NCBI RefSeq assembly: GCF_012912005.1
Contig: NZ_JABBEA010000002.1
Location: 613,748-677,747, forward strand
Origin: Paenibacillus sp. SZ31
GTDB lineage: Bacteria > Bacillota > Bacilli > Paenibacillales > Paenibacillaceae
Direction: 5' to 3'
Length of the DNA: 64,000 nucleotides
Within the stretch, counting starts at the first letter, position 1, and every line of letters starts with the position of its first letter. Shown here in pieces: positions 8,908-18,181 of the stretch. Under the pieces are notes generated by a model. It saw only the letters and a list, made by a program, of their open reading frames with translations, was not told the origin of the DNA and did no database searches. A program made the translations under genes and the position numbers.

Positions 8908-10071
8908 TTAGGCAACCGCCTGAACTGTTTTTTCCTTAACGCTGATGGCATAGATGGCAGACACCAAACCAAGCAAAATCAGAACAGAACCAACCCATCC
9001 GGTGTTAAGAATCGATGAATGATCAATTACCATACCACCGATATAGGTACCCAGTGCAATACCTGCATGTGCAATACCTGAATTGGTGCTGATTAGCGTT
9101 TCCGCTGTTTCCGGCGAAGTTTTGATAATCAGACTATTCTGTACGGGAGTAACGGTCCAGCTCAGTGCACTCCAGATGCTTAACAGCAGCAAGAAGGCGA
9201 TCAAAGGCAATTCCACGCTGAACGGAATGACAGCCATACTTACGATGAAGGGAATCAGCACAATGACAATGGCTTTAGCAGGATGCAGACGATCGGACAA
9301 CATGCCTCCGATGCCTCCACCTGCAACAGCGGCGATCCCAAACATCATATAGATAAAGGTAACCATCGTTGAGCTCGCTCCCAGTGTCTCTTGAAGAAAT
9401 GGTGTGAAGTATGCATATAACGTCAAGTGACCTGCAAGCACAAGCAAAGTCGTAGCATGGATTGCCAACATTTTAGGATTCCACAGAGCAGAAAGCTGTT
9501 TCTTCAGGGATACAGCAGGAATAGGCTGTACACGGTCCATAGCAATCCAGATGGCCACCATAACCACTGCGGTCAGAACAGCGATCAGCACAAACACCTC
9601 ACGCCAGCCTGCCAAGTTGCCTACAAAGATACCAAGTGGTACACCCAGGATAAGTGATGCGCTGCCTCCCATGGTAATGATCCCCACGGCGCGTCCTTTA
9701 TACTGCGGTTCCACAATGCGAGCGGCAAGGGTCAGGGAGAGCACAAAAATAAGTGAGCCCGTGGCGGCTCCGAGCGCTCTGCCCGCCATCAGCATATAAA
9801 AGCTGGAACTAAATGCAGAGATCAGATTACTGATCAGAAATACAAACAACGTGCACATATATACCTTTTTACGCTCAAATCTGGCCGTCATATTCAGTAA
9901 AATCGGCGCAGATAACGCATAGACAAGTGAGAAAATAGAGATTAAATACCCGGCCTTCGCCAGGGAAAGATGAAGATCAGTAGCAATCAGGTCCAGAATT
10001 CCGCCCAAGATCAGTTCAACGGTTCCGACCACAAATGCTGCGATAGCAAGTACATATACTTTCTTATTCAT
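8908..10071 (-). CDS. MFS efflux transporter (DHA1, PbuE/AraJ-like)
   Basis: 387 residues with about 12 membrane helices. The N-terminus VYVLAIAAFVVGTVELILGG and the helix 2-3 loop NMTARFERKKVYM are typical of the DHA1 drug/purine/sugar efflux group that includes PbuE and AraJ. The gene lies downstream of a TrmB-type regulator on the same strand, separated by a terminator, so the pair may form a sensor-exporter module. The substrate is unknown; purine nucleosides, sugars or antibiotics are all possible. Confidence 0.88.
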   Translation of the reverse strand: MNKKVYVLAIAAFVVGTVELILGGILDLIATDLHLSLAKAGYLISIFSLVYALSAPILLNMTARFERKKVYMCTLFVFLISNLISAFSSSFYMLMAGRALGAATGSLIFVLSLTLAARIVEPQYKGRAVGIITMGGSASLILGVPLGIFVGNLAGWREVFVLIAVLTAVVMVAIWIAMDRVQPIPAVSLKKQLSALWNPKMLAIHATTLLVLAGHLTLYAYFTPFLQETLGASSTMVTFIYMMFGIAAVAGGGIGGMLSDRLHPAKAIVIVLIPFIVSMAVIPFSVELPLIAFLLLLSIWSALSWTVTPVQNSLIIKTSPETAETLISTNSGIAHAGIALGTYIGGMVIDHSSILNTGWVGSVLILLGLVSAIYAISVKEKTVQAVA

Positions 10072-10172
10072 GTTGAATCCTCCTCAAAAAGTTACAACTA
10101 CGATAGTAACCCATAAAACTGAAAGTTTCAACAGTTATTTTCATGATCGTTTTCATACGTAGATATAACAAA

Positions 10173-10199
10173 AAAACTATCCTCCGAGAGAATAGTTTT
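10173..10199 (-). terminator. Intrinsic terminator after the TrmB gene
   Basis: AAAACTAT/ATAGTTTT stem with inner CTC/GAG, followed on the minus strand by a T run. It directly abuts the regulator's stop codon, separating it from the downstream MFS gene. Confidence 0.65.
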
Positions 10200-10950
10200 A
10201 ATAGATCAACCTGGTAAGCAGTCGCTCGATTTCAGCATCCTGTAACAGTTGATCCCCATATTTTTTGGTAATTTGAGTAAGCGCAACATCATGGTAGAAA
10301 TAATCAGTCATCGCTTTGACAATCGGTTTGGACATCGTCTTGATGGCTCGCCATGAATCATGTTCCACACCAGCAAACAGCAGATAGGCATGATCCACAA
10401 TAAGCAGCTGTGAAGGTTCCGGTGCATCAAGCAATGGAATCAACGAGTATATCCGGTTTAAGGATGTCTCCATTCCCCCAACGGCAAGCACTTCAACGTA
10501 CACGCCCTGCTTTTCCTTCTGCTCCAGCAGTTCACGATATTTCTCCATTCGCTCATTCCAGGCCAGAAAAAGAATCGATGAGTCTGCTTCCTCGATCAGC
10601 TGTTCGATATTGGATGCGATGGATGACTCATCTTTTAACGTCCAGATATGCTCGTCCGTGAATGTACGTTTGATTTTGTAACTTTTCAATTCCTCAATAT
10701 CTTTCTCAAAATCAGCCTTGATCTTATGAATAATAGACTGAAGATCCACAGCCATATATAGTTTTTTCTTCCCATCCATCGTGGTCAGCACCGTTCCCTT
10801 GTCGATCAGCCGATTGAGCACTTCATAGATCTTGGCTTTGGGCACGTTGGAGTAATTAACAATAGATGTGGCATCCAGCGGTTCATCCTGCGCAAATATA
10901 GCCTCATATACCTGACTTTCATATTGTGTAAAACCGAATTTCTGCAACAT
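10198..10950 (-). CDS. TrmB-family transcriptional regulator
   Basis: 250 residues. The N-terminal winged helix reads LQKFGFTQYESQVYEAIF...VPKAKIYEVLNRLIDKG, matching TrmB sugar-responsive regulators, which are common in archaea and scattered in Firmicutes. A C-terminal ligand/PLD-like domain follows (SSILFLAWNERMEKYRELLEQK... DHAYLLFAG). It is positioned upstream of an MFS exporter and probably controls it. The ribosome site before the start is weak. The inverted repeat GTCTA-N7-TAGAC at 10985-11001 could be its operator. Confidence 0.85.
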   Translation of the reverse strand: MLQKFGFTQYESQVYEAIFAQDEPLDATSIVNYSNVPKAKIYEVLNRLIDKGTVLTTMDGKKKLYMAVDLQSIIHKIKADFEKDIEELKSYKIKRTFTDEHIWTLKDESSIASNIEQLIEEADSSILFLAWNERMEKYRELLEQKEKQGVYVEVLAVGGMETSLNRIYSLIPLLDAPEPSQLLIVDHAYLLFAGVEHDSWRAIKTMSKPIVKAMTDYFYHDVALTQITKKYGDQLLQDAEIERLLTRLIY

Positions 10951-11187
10951 GTGTGGATCGCCGCATCCCTTCTTATTGTGTCTGGTCTATCTAGTTTAGA
11001 CGGCTACACTTTCCATGTCCAGTATGTCTCAACTGCACTTGGTGAAAGTCGTATTGAATCAAGCGGTTATTATTTGCTTTAAATCGTTATATCCGTCTGT
11101 TTATCAGACAGCATGTCTTCCGTCTAGCACCTTTCCTTCTACTTTTCATCTACTATGAAGAACCTTAATAGAAAAGAGATGATTTGA

Positions 11188-11448
11188 ATGGCTCGTGTCA
11201 ATGCTGTTCCACAACCGGATCTGGTATTAATCTATTGGTCTAGAAATCCACTCGTTCCCGGTTCTGCCCGCAGAATCCAAAGTGTGCGTGTGATTGGTAA
11301 TACGTCTCCATGTACATTTACATTGGTTCCCGGTGCACGCCTGATCAATGCACTGAACTGCTTGCTGGACAATGATATTGGATTCAAAGTGGTATACCGC
11401 TACAAAACGTCAGAAATCAGTGGAATTCTGTTATTGAAACGCAAATGA
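11188..11448 (+). CDS. Hypothetical 86-residue protein
   Basis: I do not recognise this family. It has AAGAGATGA five bases before the ATG, one uninterrupted frame, and a strong dedicated intrinsic terminator starting 12 bases after the stop, so it is very likely a real gene. The product is basic (many Arg, Lys-rich C-terminus LLLKRK), without a signal peptide or membrane segment. It looks like a small beta-rich cytosolic protein (VRVIGNTSPCTFTLVPGARL, FKVVYRYKTSEISGILLL). Neighbours are unrelated, so no function is proposed. Confidence 0.6.
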   Translation: MARVNAVPQPDLVLIYWSRNPLVPGSARRIQSVRVIGNTSPCTFTLVPGARLINALNCLLDNDIGFKVVYRYKTSEISGILLLKRK

Positions 11449-11460
11449 TCAAAAAGCATA

Positions 11461-11497
11461 AAAATGGTGCCTCCCATTGGGGAGCGCACCATTTTCT
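11461..11497 (+). terminator. Intrinsic terminator after the 86-residue gene
   Basis: AAAATGGTGC...GCACCATTTT with inner CCC/GGG pairing, followed by a T-rich CTCATTTTTCG. The A-rich left side may also let it end minus-strand transcripts from the binding-protein gene. Confidence 0.8.
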
Positions 11498-11533
11498 CAT
11501 TTTTCGTACTTGTATGATATGAATCCAATCATT

Positions 11534-13177
11534 CTATTGGTTAGCAGCGATGGTATCATTCACTTCCTGTGTGATCTGATCTCCACCAAGTTTCTTCCAA
11601 TTGGCAACGAAGTTATCGAACTCGTCAATCGACAAGTTGCCATAGATGATTTTCAGAAATGTCTCGGCTCTCAGTTTATCCAGTGTAGCTTGCTTGGTAT
11701 TCATCGTTCTCGTCGGTGCATAGATGAATTCATTCATGACAATCAGATCATTGTCCCGATAATATTTAATCACACCTTGTGAACTCTCTGGACCAAAGAT
11801 ACGCTCCATATGCCACTTGTCGAGATTCCCATTCCGATAATCCATAATATCGTCATAGAACAGCTTCGCTTCGAGTTCCAATCCGGACGTATCTCCTGTT
11901 TTGAGCGCCTGCTCTACTTCATCCTGAGCCTTCACATTTTTGTTGGCTGGCAGGTTGGAGACCGTTGCATTATGAAAACCAAGACCCGTCAGTCCATTCA
12001 AATAAGCAGCCCGTTCTTCCTTGGCAGACTCACCAAACATTTTTTCTGCCTGGAAATTGAGCAGCTTAATTAACGCTTCCGGATGCTCGTAGCCTTTGCG
12101 AACGGCAAATATACCGCCCAGACTAAGATGATTCTGTGTTTTGGCTGGCTGATCATCGATGGATTGAACCGGGTAAGACATCCAGTCGATGTTCTGGTCT
12201 TTCTTAATCATGCTGCTAACCTGAAAAGGTGCCCATTGTGGCAGGAAGAACATGCCTGACTTGCCTGCATTCACATCCTCCATCATTTTAGCAAAATCCT
12301 TAACGCCAAATTCGGGATCAAGCACACCCTTCTGATACAGAGTCTGAAGCTCACGCAATCCTTCTTTCACTTCCGGTTGGATCGTTCCGTTCACGACTTG
12401 ACCTGAAGCATCCTTAATCCAGGTTTCGAGATAACCATGATAACCGAGCAAGAACGCGTTTATAGGCAAATCCTTGTTCAAGGCAATGCCATACGTATCA
12501 TCTTTGCCATTTCCGTCTGGATCTTCGAAGGTAAAGGCTTCTGCAATCTGGATGACATCCTGCATGGACTTGGGCGCTTCAAGACCGACCTTTTTCAACC
12601 AATCCTGACGAATCCAGATCATATCCGAGGAATCCAGCGAGCCTGGGAAACTCACCATGGCGTATACTTTGCCATCCTTCGTTAACGGCTTCAAACCTGC
12701 TCCATCTTCAGCAGACATGAACTCCTTCACCAGTTCGGATGCATACTTGTCATATACTTCGGTCAGATCCTCCAGCATTCCCGCTTCATGCAGTTGTTCG
12801 AATTGAACAGCGCTCACTTTCAGTACATCCGGCAGATCACCACTCGCCAGCGTGACGTTCATCTTATCGTTATAATTGGCATCCGGAACAATCCATTCGT
12901 ACGTTACATCAATACCGAGTTCATCCTTGTACCCTCTGGTCCAGATGTTATTGGCGTGTGTATCTCCTTGGGCAAGAGATTCTTTCCCTGTTTCATTCAT
13001 GGTGGACGTCAATTTAATGGGTGGGTCATATTTCGTAAGTGGTCCTCCCGCATCCTGCGGTGTGTTCGGCTCAGCTTCATTCTCGGCACTTCCCGCACCA
13101 GACGAACAGGCAGCAAGTGTGGTGGCCAGCACCATGGTTAATGTTAATAATGAGAACTTCTTGAATGATATATTCAT
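11534..13177 (-). CDS. Extracellular solute-binding lipoprotein (YtcQ/LipO type)
   Basis: 547 residues. The signal peptide NISFKKFSLLTLTMVLATTL ends in the lipobox LAAC followed by SSG. The rest is a large family-1 sugar-binding protein with the NGKDDTYGIALNKD and YRDNDLIVMNEF segments seen in Lpl/Ytc binding proteins. Start 13177 was chosen because GGGGGA lies five bases upstream and the signal peptide begins there. It presumably feeds the two permeases at 18.2-20.0 kb, taking up arabino-oligosaccharides. An IS4 element has landed 51 bases upstream of the start, splitting the gene from its cre site and any promoter beyond it. Confidence 0.9.
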   Translation of the reverse strand: MNISFKKFSLLTLTMVLATTLAACSSGAGSAENEAEPNTPQDAGGPLTKYDPPIKLTSTMNETGKESLAQGDTHANNIWTRGYKDELGIDVTYEWIVPDANYNDKMNVTLASGDLPDVLKVSAVQFEQLHEAGMLEDLTEVYDKYASELVKEFMSAEDGAGLKPLTKDGKVYAMVSFPGSLDSSDMIWIRQDWLKKVGLEAPKSMQDVIQIAEAFTFEDPDGNGKDDTYGIALNKDLPINAFLLGYHGYLETWIKDASGQVVNGTIQPEVKEGLRELQTLYQKGVLDPEFGVKDFAKMMEDVNAGKSGMFFLPQWAPFQVSSMIKKDQNIDWMSYPVQSIDDQPAKTQNHLSLGGIFAVRKGYEHPEALIKLLNFQAEKMFGESAKEERAAYLNGLTGLGFHNATVSNLPANKNVKAQDEVEQALKTGDTSGLELEAKLFYDDIMDYRNGNLDKWHMERIFGPESSQGVIKYYRDNDLIVMNEFIYAPTRTMNTKQATLDKLRAETFLKIIYGNLSIDEFDNFVANWKKLGGDQITQEVNDTIAANQ

Positions 13178-13220
13178 GCGAATCCCCCTTTTTTCTCCTC
13201 CCGTGAGGTATAATTTCATC

Positions 13221-13227
13221 TTACAAA
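13221..13227. repeat. Target-site duplication, left copy
   Basis: TTACAAA directly abuts the left end of the IS4 element and recurs at 14581-14587 directly after its right end. A 7-bp direct repeat at both borders marks a recent transposition. Confidence 0.8.
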
Positions 13228-14580
13228 CTGTACTTGCCAATAATCGCTTCAAATATTTGTAAGTTAAAAAACCTGACAGTATCCCTATGCCACTTTGAGC
13301 TGTGTTTTAATTTGGTCTAATGTAGCTCCGCCTTGGGTTTGGTTGTAGATATACTCAATCATGTCATGCTTTTTCTGGATCTGGTAGCGATGTAACCCAT
13401 CAATCAAGCTTCCATGACTACCATAACTGCAGCATAGCGCGGCAAACAGGAGCAGGGTCAGATAACGGTCAATGGCCTGAGTCGATCGAACCTGGTAACG
13501 ATCCATAGCCAGCCTAATCTTCGCCGTCCGAAAATACGTTTCAATGGCCCAACGTTTGCTGTAATAGCTCAGAATTTCTTCATTACTTAGGGAAACATCC
13601 GTACTTAGAAAAGCTTTCATTTGCTTGGGATCAAAGCCTTCTCCATCTTTCCAACATAGGAGCAAAGCGGTGTTCTCCACTACATTGAGCTTGCCTTCAT
13701 AGCGATATACTCGGTAATCGGAGAAGCCGATGGTCACCAGATCGGTATCCGTTTTCGAGATGTAGGAAGCAAAGCTTTTGAGCGATTGCCGGATGCCTTG
13801 CGGATAGAAGATACGGTTCGTTTTTAAACCACTAATGACGTGAAATCCACGCTCCGCACTCGTTTGGAGCACGGAAGCCGACGGATACCAAGAATCCATC
13901 AGGACGTAGGTTCGGCAGGCAGACATCGGGACGGCCTGAATCAGATCACAAGCCAGATCGATTTTACTTTTCCCTTGCGGATCGTACCGTTCTGTAGCAA
14001 AAGGGAACACCTGCTCACCTGAGCGGAGTAGCGTTTGAACCACAGCATGCCCGTAAACATGCCGGCCCTTGAGATGAGAGTGCTGAAACGAGGCGCCTTG
14101 AATCGTGTGCATAGCCTGTGACGAAGGCTTGGTTTTTTCACACACGGTATCATCCAGGATCACGAAAATGGGGCTATGATCTCGCTGAGCACACGCTTTA
14201 ATCTGCTGAAAAGCGACACGTTGAACGATGCGTTTGAGGTAAGAGGTGTCCCAGTTCCCATGAGTTAAGAAATGACTCAGGGTTCGGCGATCTCGCTCTT
14301 GCAAGCTTTCGCGGTGAATATCCGTTAACGTACCTGTAAAACCAGTCGAAAGCATGCCATCCACGAAGTGTTTGATGTGGTGAAGGGCAGGCTTGGAGAA
14401 ATAGAGCGGAAGTTTCCACTCGTCGAACCGATTGTTCCAAGGATTTGATTGTGATAAAGTATACGTATGAGACATGTCTTTTCTCTCCTGCGTAGGGTAT
14501 TTGGTCGTACTTCTATTTTACGCAGAGAGTCAAGTGTGTCTCTTTTTCTATTTAATGGAACTGATTTTGAGCAAGTACAG
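13228..14580 (-). mobile_element. IS4-family insertion sequence, complete, 1353 bp
   Basis: Terminal inverted repeats begin CTGTACTTGC at both ends (13228-13237 and the complement at 14571-14580) and continue imperfectly (CAATAATC against TCAAAATC). The element is flanked by the 7-bp duplication TTACAAA and holds one full-length transposase gene. The intact ends, intact gene and perfect duplication point to recent insertion. It lies between the YesN gene and the binding-protein gene. Confidence 0.85.
13285..14475 (-). CDS. IS4-family DDE transposase
   Basis: 396 residues. The catalytic triad is Asp109 (or 108) in VILDDTV, Asp194 in LMDSWY and Glu312. The last lies in the exact IS4 signature Y-(2)-R-(3)-E-(6)-K: Tyr305, Arg308, Glu312, Lys319 in YSKRWAIETYFRTAK. 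Full length and intact, with GGAGAG before the ATG. It catalyses cut-and-paste movement of its host element. Confidence 0.93.
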   Translation of the reverse strand: MSHTYTLSQSNPWNNRFDEWKLPLYFSKPALHHIKHFVDGMLSTGFTGTLTDIHRESLQERDRRTLSHFLTHGNWDTSYLKRIVQRVAFQQIKACAQRDHSPIFVILDDTVCEKTKPSSQAMHTIQGASFQHSHLKGRHVYGHAVVQTLLRSGEQVFPFATERYDPQGKSKIDLACDLIQAVPMSACRTYVLMDSWYPSASVLQTSAERGFHVISGLKTNRIFYPQGIRQSLKSFASYISKTDTDLVTIGFSDYRVYRYEGKLNVVENTALLLCWKDGEGFDPKQMKAFLSTDVSLSNEEILSYYSKRWAIETYFRTAKIRLAMDRYQVRSTQAIDRYLTLLLFAALCCSYGSHGSLIDGLHRYQIQKKHDMIEYIYNQTQGGATLDQIKTQLKVA

Positions 14581-14587
14581 TTACAAA
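14581..14587. repeat. Target-site duplication, right copy
   Basis: TTACAAA immediately follows the right inverted repeat of the IS4 element; it is identical to 13221-13227. Confidence 0.8.
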
Positions 14588-14600
14588 GAAAGCGCTATCA
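14587..14600 (-). promoter_or_regulatory. cre-like catabolite-repression site, cut off by the IS
   Basis: On the minus strand TGATAGCGCTTTCT, one mismatch from the CcpA consensus TGNAANCGNWNNCW. Before insertion it would have lain about 85 bases upstream of the binding-protein start. The IS4 element now separates them by over 1.3 kb. Confidence 0.6.
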
Positions 14601-14656
14601 CTTCGAGTGTATCCCGTTGACATCTGGTATCTTTGATTTACCATTTGAGACATCAT

Positions 14657-16336
14657 CTAACTTTTCTGATCCCGATACTCTTGAGGGGTGCAGCCTGTCG
14701 CTTTTTTGAAGAAACGATAAAAATAATGCTGATCGCTAAATCCAACCTTCGCAGATATTTCATGCATTTTGCAGGAAGAACCCAGGAGCAACTCTTTGCT
14801 TAGCTCTACTCTGCGGTCATGGATGTAGTCGGATATGCCTTTACCTGTAATCCGTTTGTACCAACGCGACAGATAAGAAGGGTTAAGAGAGACTTCCTGT
14901 GCGATTCGCGTAAGTGAGAGGTCATCCTCCAGATGGTGTTTGATATAATGATGGATTGTGATCAGAATCTGTGATTGATCATTCAGGCGGACATCGTTAC
15001 GTTTCGAGATCATCCATTCATATGCAGATTGATAAAACAGGACCAGATCCGTCCACGCGGTATGGATGTCAAAATGCAGCATTCGAGGCAGTGATATCTC
15101 TTCCATTGCCGATTCATATAACCCCAGTTCATGCAGGACTTCAATGAGCACACTTGCTGCACCCGTATACGTTTTCATGCGAAAGAATGGATCTTGAAGT
15201 CCCTCCTTCGCAGCCTCGGTCCATTTATGGAAGGACTCTATCCATTCCCGATCCCCAGCGGTTATTCGCTGTTTGATCTGATCCAGATGCAGCGCTACAA
15301 CACCCTGTTGATTCATAATGCTAGGGGTGTAAGGCAATTCATCCTGAATATTTACACGCAGGAGCTTTTCCATCCCAAGCCCGGGACTCTCGTGAATCGA
15401 CAGACGTAACTGCGCGATCGCCTGATTAACCCTGCTCCACTCTACAGCCTGCTCACTAACCATGATGGATACAGAGAGATTCAGGCAGTCCGCACAGGAT
15501 TGCTGCACTGACTCCAATGTGCCATAGACAAAACGAAGGGTCTGTATCCAGCTATCTAGCTGACTCCCTCGCTCCTCTTGCGTATTAGATCCGTTGGACG
15601 GATGCCCCTCTTGGGATTGAATAAAGCACGCGATGATCTGAGCGTCCAAATCGATCGCCTTCACCTTGGCCTTGTCTTGCAGTAGCTCCTCCGCAACATT
15701 GGCAACGGCATAGCGGATGAGACTGCGATCCGCCTGAGATTGATAGTTGTTCCACTCCTCTACCCGTATAATCACAGGAATAACGAGTTGATCGGATTGA
15801 AAAGGTAACTGCACAGCATCCAGTTCTTCCTGAAGCGAAGCGATATCATGTCTATCCGTTCGCTTAAGCACATCCAGCAGTAATTGACGTTGTAACTGAG
15901 GCAGTGCTCGTGGCAATTTACTACGAAACCATGCAGCTTGGTAGCGAAAATCATTTTCTTCCGAGATCTGTGTTAACGCCCGTTCTACCGCAGCTCGAAT
16001 ATGATTCATTCCCTCTGTTTTTAACAGGTAATCAACAACACAAGGATTTCGAATAGCTTGGTGTGCATAATCGAATTCGTTATGACCCGTCAGCAACAGC
16101 ACTTTACATCGTGGCCACCGATCCATAATCTGCTCTATCAATTGCATACCATCCATACCAGGCATACAGATATCGCTGAGTACAATATCAATCTTTACCG
16201 AGTTCAGCCAATCGATGGCTTCAAAAGCAGAGTATGCCTTAATAATCTCCATGTCCTGAATATTTGCCTTTTGAAAGAACGCATACAGTCCATCCAAAAT
16301 AACGGGTTCATCATCAACAATAAGCATCCGCTGCAT
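14657..16336 (-). CDS. YesN-type response regulator, AraC family
   Basis: 559 residues. The receiver domain (residues 1-120) has acidic pocket Asp8/Asp9 and phospho-acceptor Asp55 in IVLSDICMPGMDG. A long linker/helical domain follows. The C-terminal AraC double helix-turn-helix (about 455-555) contains LTRIAQEVSLNPSYLSRWYK and ISAKVGFSDQHYFYRFFKK. It starts four bases after the sensor kinase stop, with GGAAAGGGGAG upstream, so the two are co-transcribed. It probably activates the neighbouring arabinan transport and hydrolase genes. Its partner kinase is broken, so its activation state is uncertain. Confidence 0.92.
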   Translation of the reverse strand: MQRMLIVDDEPVILDGLYAFFQKANIQDMEIIKAYSAFEAIDWLNSVKIDIVLSDICMPGMDGMQLIEQIMDRWPRCKVLLLTGHNEFDYAHQAIRNPCVVDYLLKTEGMNHIRAAVERALTQISEENDFRYQAAWFRSKLPRALPQLQRQLLLDVLKRTDRHDIASLQEELDAVQLPFQSDQLVIPVIIRVEEWNNYQSQADRSLIRYAVANVAEELLQDKAKVKAIDLDAQIIACFIQSQEGHPSNGSNTQEERGSQLDSWIQTLRFVYGTLESVQQSCADCLNLSVSIMVSEQAVEWSRVNQAIAQLRLSIHESPGLGMEKLLRVNIQDELPYTPSIMNQQGVVALHLDQIKQRITAGDREWIESFHKWTEAAKEGLQDPFFRMKTYTGAASVLIEVLHELGLYESAMEEISLPRMLHFDIHTAWTDLVLFYQSAYEWMISKRNDVRLNDQSQILITIHHYIKHHLEDDLSLTRIAQEVSLNPSYLSRWYKRITGKGISDYIHDRRVELSKELLLGSSCKMHEISAKVGFSDQHYFYRFFKKATGCTPQEYRDQKS

Positions 16337-16340
16337 AACA

Positions 16341-18089
16341 CTACTCCCCTTTCCATGGAATTTTCACTAGAATGCATAACCCACCGAGCTCACTTCGCTG
16401 CGCTGTAAGACCATAGGCGGCCCCGAATTTGATTTTTAATCGCTGATTCACATTCATGAGCCCGGTTATCTCTTCGTTTCCATGTTTCCGCTCTGTTTCC
16501 TCAAAGGCAGATTGCAGGTAATTCAAGGTTTCGTCCGATAACTGATCCCCATCATCTTCAATACGAATGGACAAGTAACCCTGCTCTTGTTGGTATGAAA
16601 GCTGTAAAATTCCTCCCTGACTACGCTTGGCTAGTGCATGCTCGAACACATTTTCCACGATCGGCTGGATAATAACTCTGGGAATCGAAATACTTTTGTA
16701 CCTCGCATCCAGATCCTCCAATTCCAATTGAATCCTCGAACCAAATCGGATTTTCTGAATGGATGCATAGACTAGCGCATGGTCAATCTCAGCCCCCAAC
16801 GATACCTCCGTATGAGAATCCCGAGACATATACCTGAAATATTGACCCAGATAGTCGGTGAATTCCTAAATGAGCTCCAAATTCTCCACCTCAGCCATTT
16901 GCTTGATGTTGAACAGACTATTGTATAGAAAGTGAGGTTGAATCTGGGATTGCAGATGTTTGAGTTCCGCCTCACTTGTTCGAATCCGTGCTACATAATT
17001 CTCATCGATCAAGATATGTAAGCGCTCTATCATATGGTTGAATCGAGAGTACAAATAGCCGAATTCATCCCTTCTGGATGAAGGAATATGTACGCTTGTC
17101 TGGCCCTGCTCTGCCATCCTGAATCCTCGAATGAGTACCGCTAGCGGTTGGTGAATTGATCTGTAGATCGAAAACGAGAAGACAACAATGATCACAACCG
17201 ACATGAAGGTGACCATCCATAACCATACGTTGTATTGTTCCAGCGGTGCCCTCAGCACATCTTGCGGTATAGTGGCTGTCAGCGTGAACGAGTGATCCTT
17301 ATCATGTAACGAATAATAGAGATATGGATCGGATTGAAACTTCGTAACTTGCATGGACTCGGACGGTTCAGGCGAAACTGTTCGAAGCGGTTTAACAGGT
17401 GCTGGCTGCTCTGAAGAAGAGATCACTACATGTTGCTGTTCACCAAAACTCAGTGTAATCTCACTTTCGCCCGTTTCCGATAGCTGCTGCAAACGATGTT
17501 TCAGTTCTTCAGCAGACAAGCGTATCCCTAATATGAAATTGGGTGGCTCCTCATGGTTCATGTTATATGGATTACTTTTCAGAAAATAGAGATCGTTATT
17601 GGAATGTGATAATTCGCCATTCAGATTGCCCATCGTGGCGAGCAGATTCTGCCACTCGTTATCCTCCACGTCGCGAATCCCGTCCGCGGCACTGACCCGT
17701 TTGTGTAGAGCAGGAACATAGTACACCACATCACTAATGTAGGGACTTGTCACCATGATCTGACCCAGCTTATTGTGGATATTGTTCAGACTGGACGTGA
17801 CTTCATACCTGCTCATAATTGCGGCTCGTGTACTTAGTGTGGACATGGGTTCATCAAATGAAAATTCGGTAACCAGCGCACTCATTCGCTCCAATTCGAA
17901 TTGCAGATGATTATGGTAGAAGTACAATTTGGATTCATGCGCCTTCTCCACCTCCGTCTGCATCTGCTTGGAGCTGACTTGCGTAATCATAATGCTTATC
18001 CCGTACAAGGGCAGAATGACCAGTACAAAAGCAATCATCAGTTTAACGACAATGGATGACTCTCTCCATCTCCCCTGGATGAATCGCAA
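16341..18089 (-). pseudogene. YesM-type sensor histidine kinase split by an in-frame TAG
   Basis: Conceptually 582 residues: N-terminal membrane helix (VVKLMIAFVLVILPLYGISI), extracellular sensor region, second helix near residue 285 (WLWMVTFMSVVIIVVFSFSIY), HAMP, and the His-kinase segment QIQPHFLYN with His386. Codon 408 (16866-16868) is TAG in VENLELI(stop)EFTDYLG. After it the same frame continues without a shift through the ATPase domain (PRVIIQPIVENVFEHAL, DDGDQL, GLMNVNQRL). The first part ends just after the phospho-His, so it lacks the ATP-binding domain. The start is TTG at 18089, preceded by AGGAGGAGGG. It may be a recent nonsense mutation, a sequencing error or readthrough. Confidence 0.85.
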
Positions 18090-18130
18090 TGTTTCCCTCC
18101 TCCTTTCCTCACTCTCTTCAATAGCAAAAA

Positions 18131-18151
18131 AGGAGCCGGAAATCGGCTCCT
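18131..18151 (-). terminator. Intrinsic terminator between the permease and kinase genes
   Basis: AGGAGCCG/CGGCTCCT stem followed on the minus strand by six T. It ends the permease transcript, so the two-component genes depend on readthrough or on their own promoter. Confidence 0.75.
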
Positions 18152-18181
18152 TCTTTCCATCGGTTTTTCCTCCTATCGATC

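Noticed and set aside
11095..11109. GTCTG-TTTAT-CAGAC hairpin upstream of the 86-residue gene
   Set aside because: A 5-bp stem is easily due to chance and has no T tail.
16341..16829. Separate 162-residue histidine kinase-like ATPase gene
   Set aside because: It is the in-frame continuation of the upstream kinase after one TAG, with no ribosome site of its own, so it is treated as part of a broken gene.
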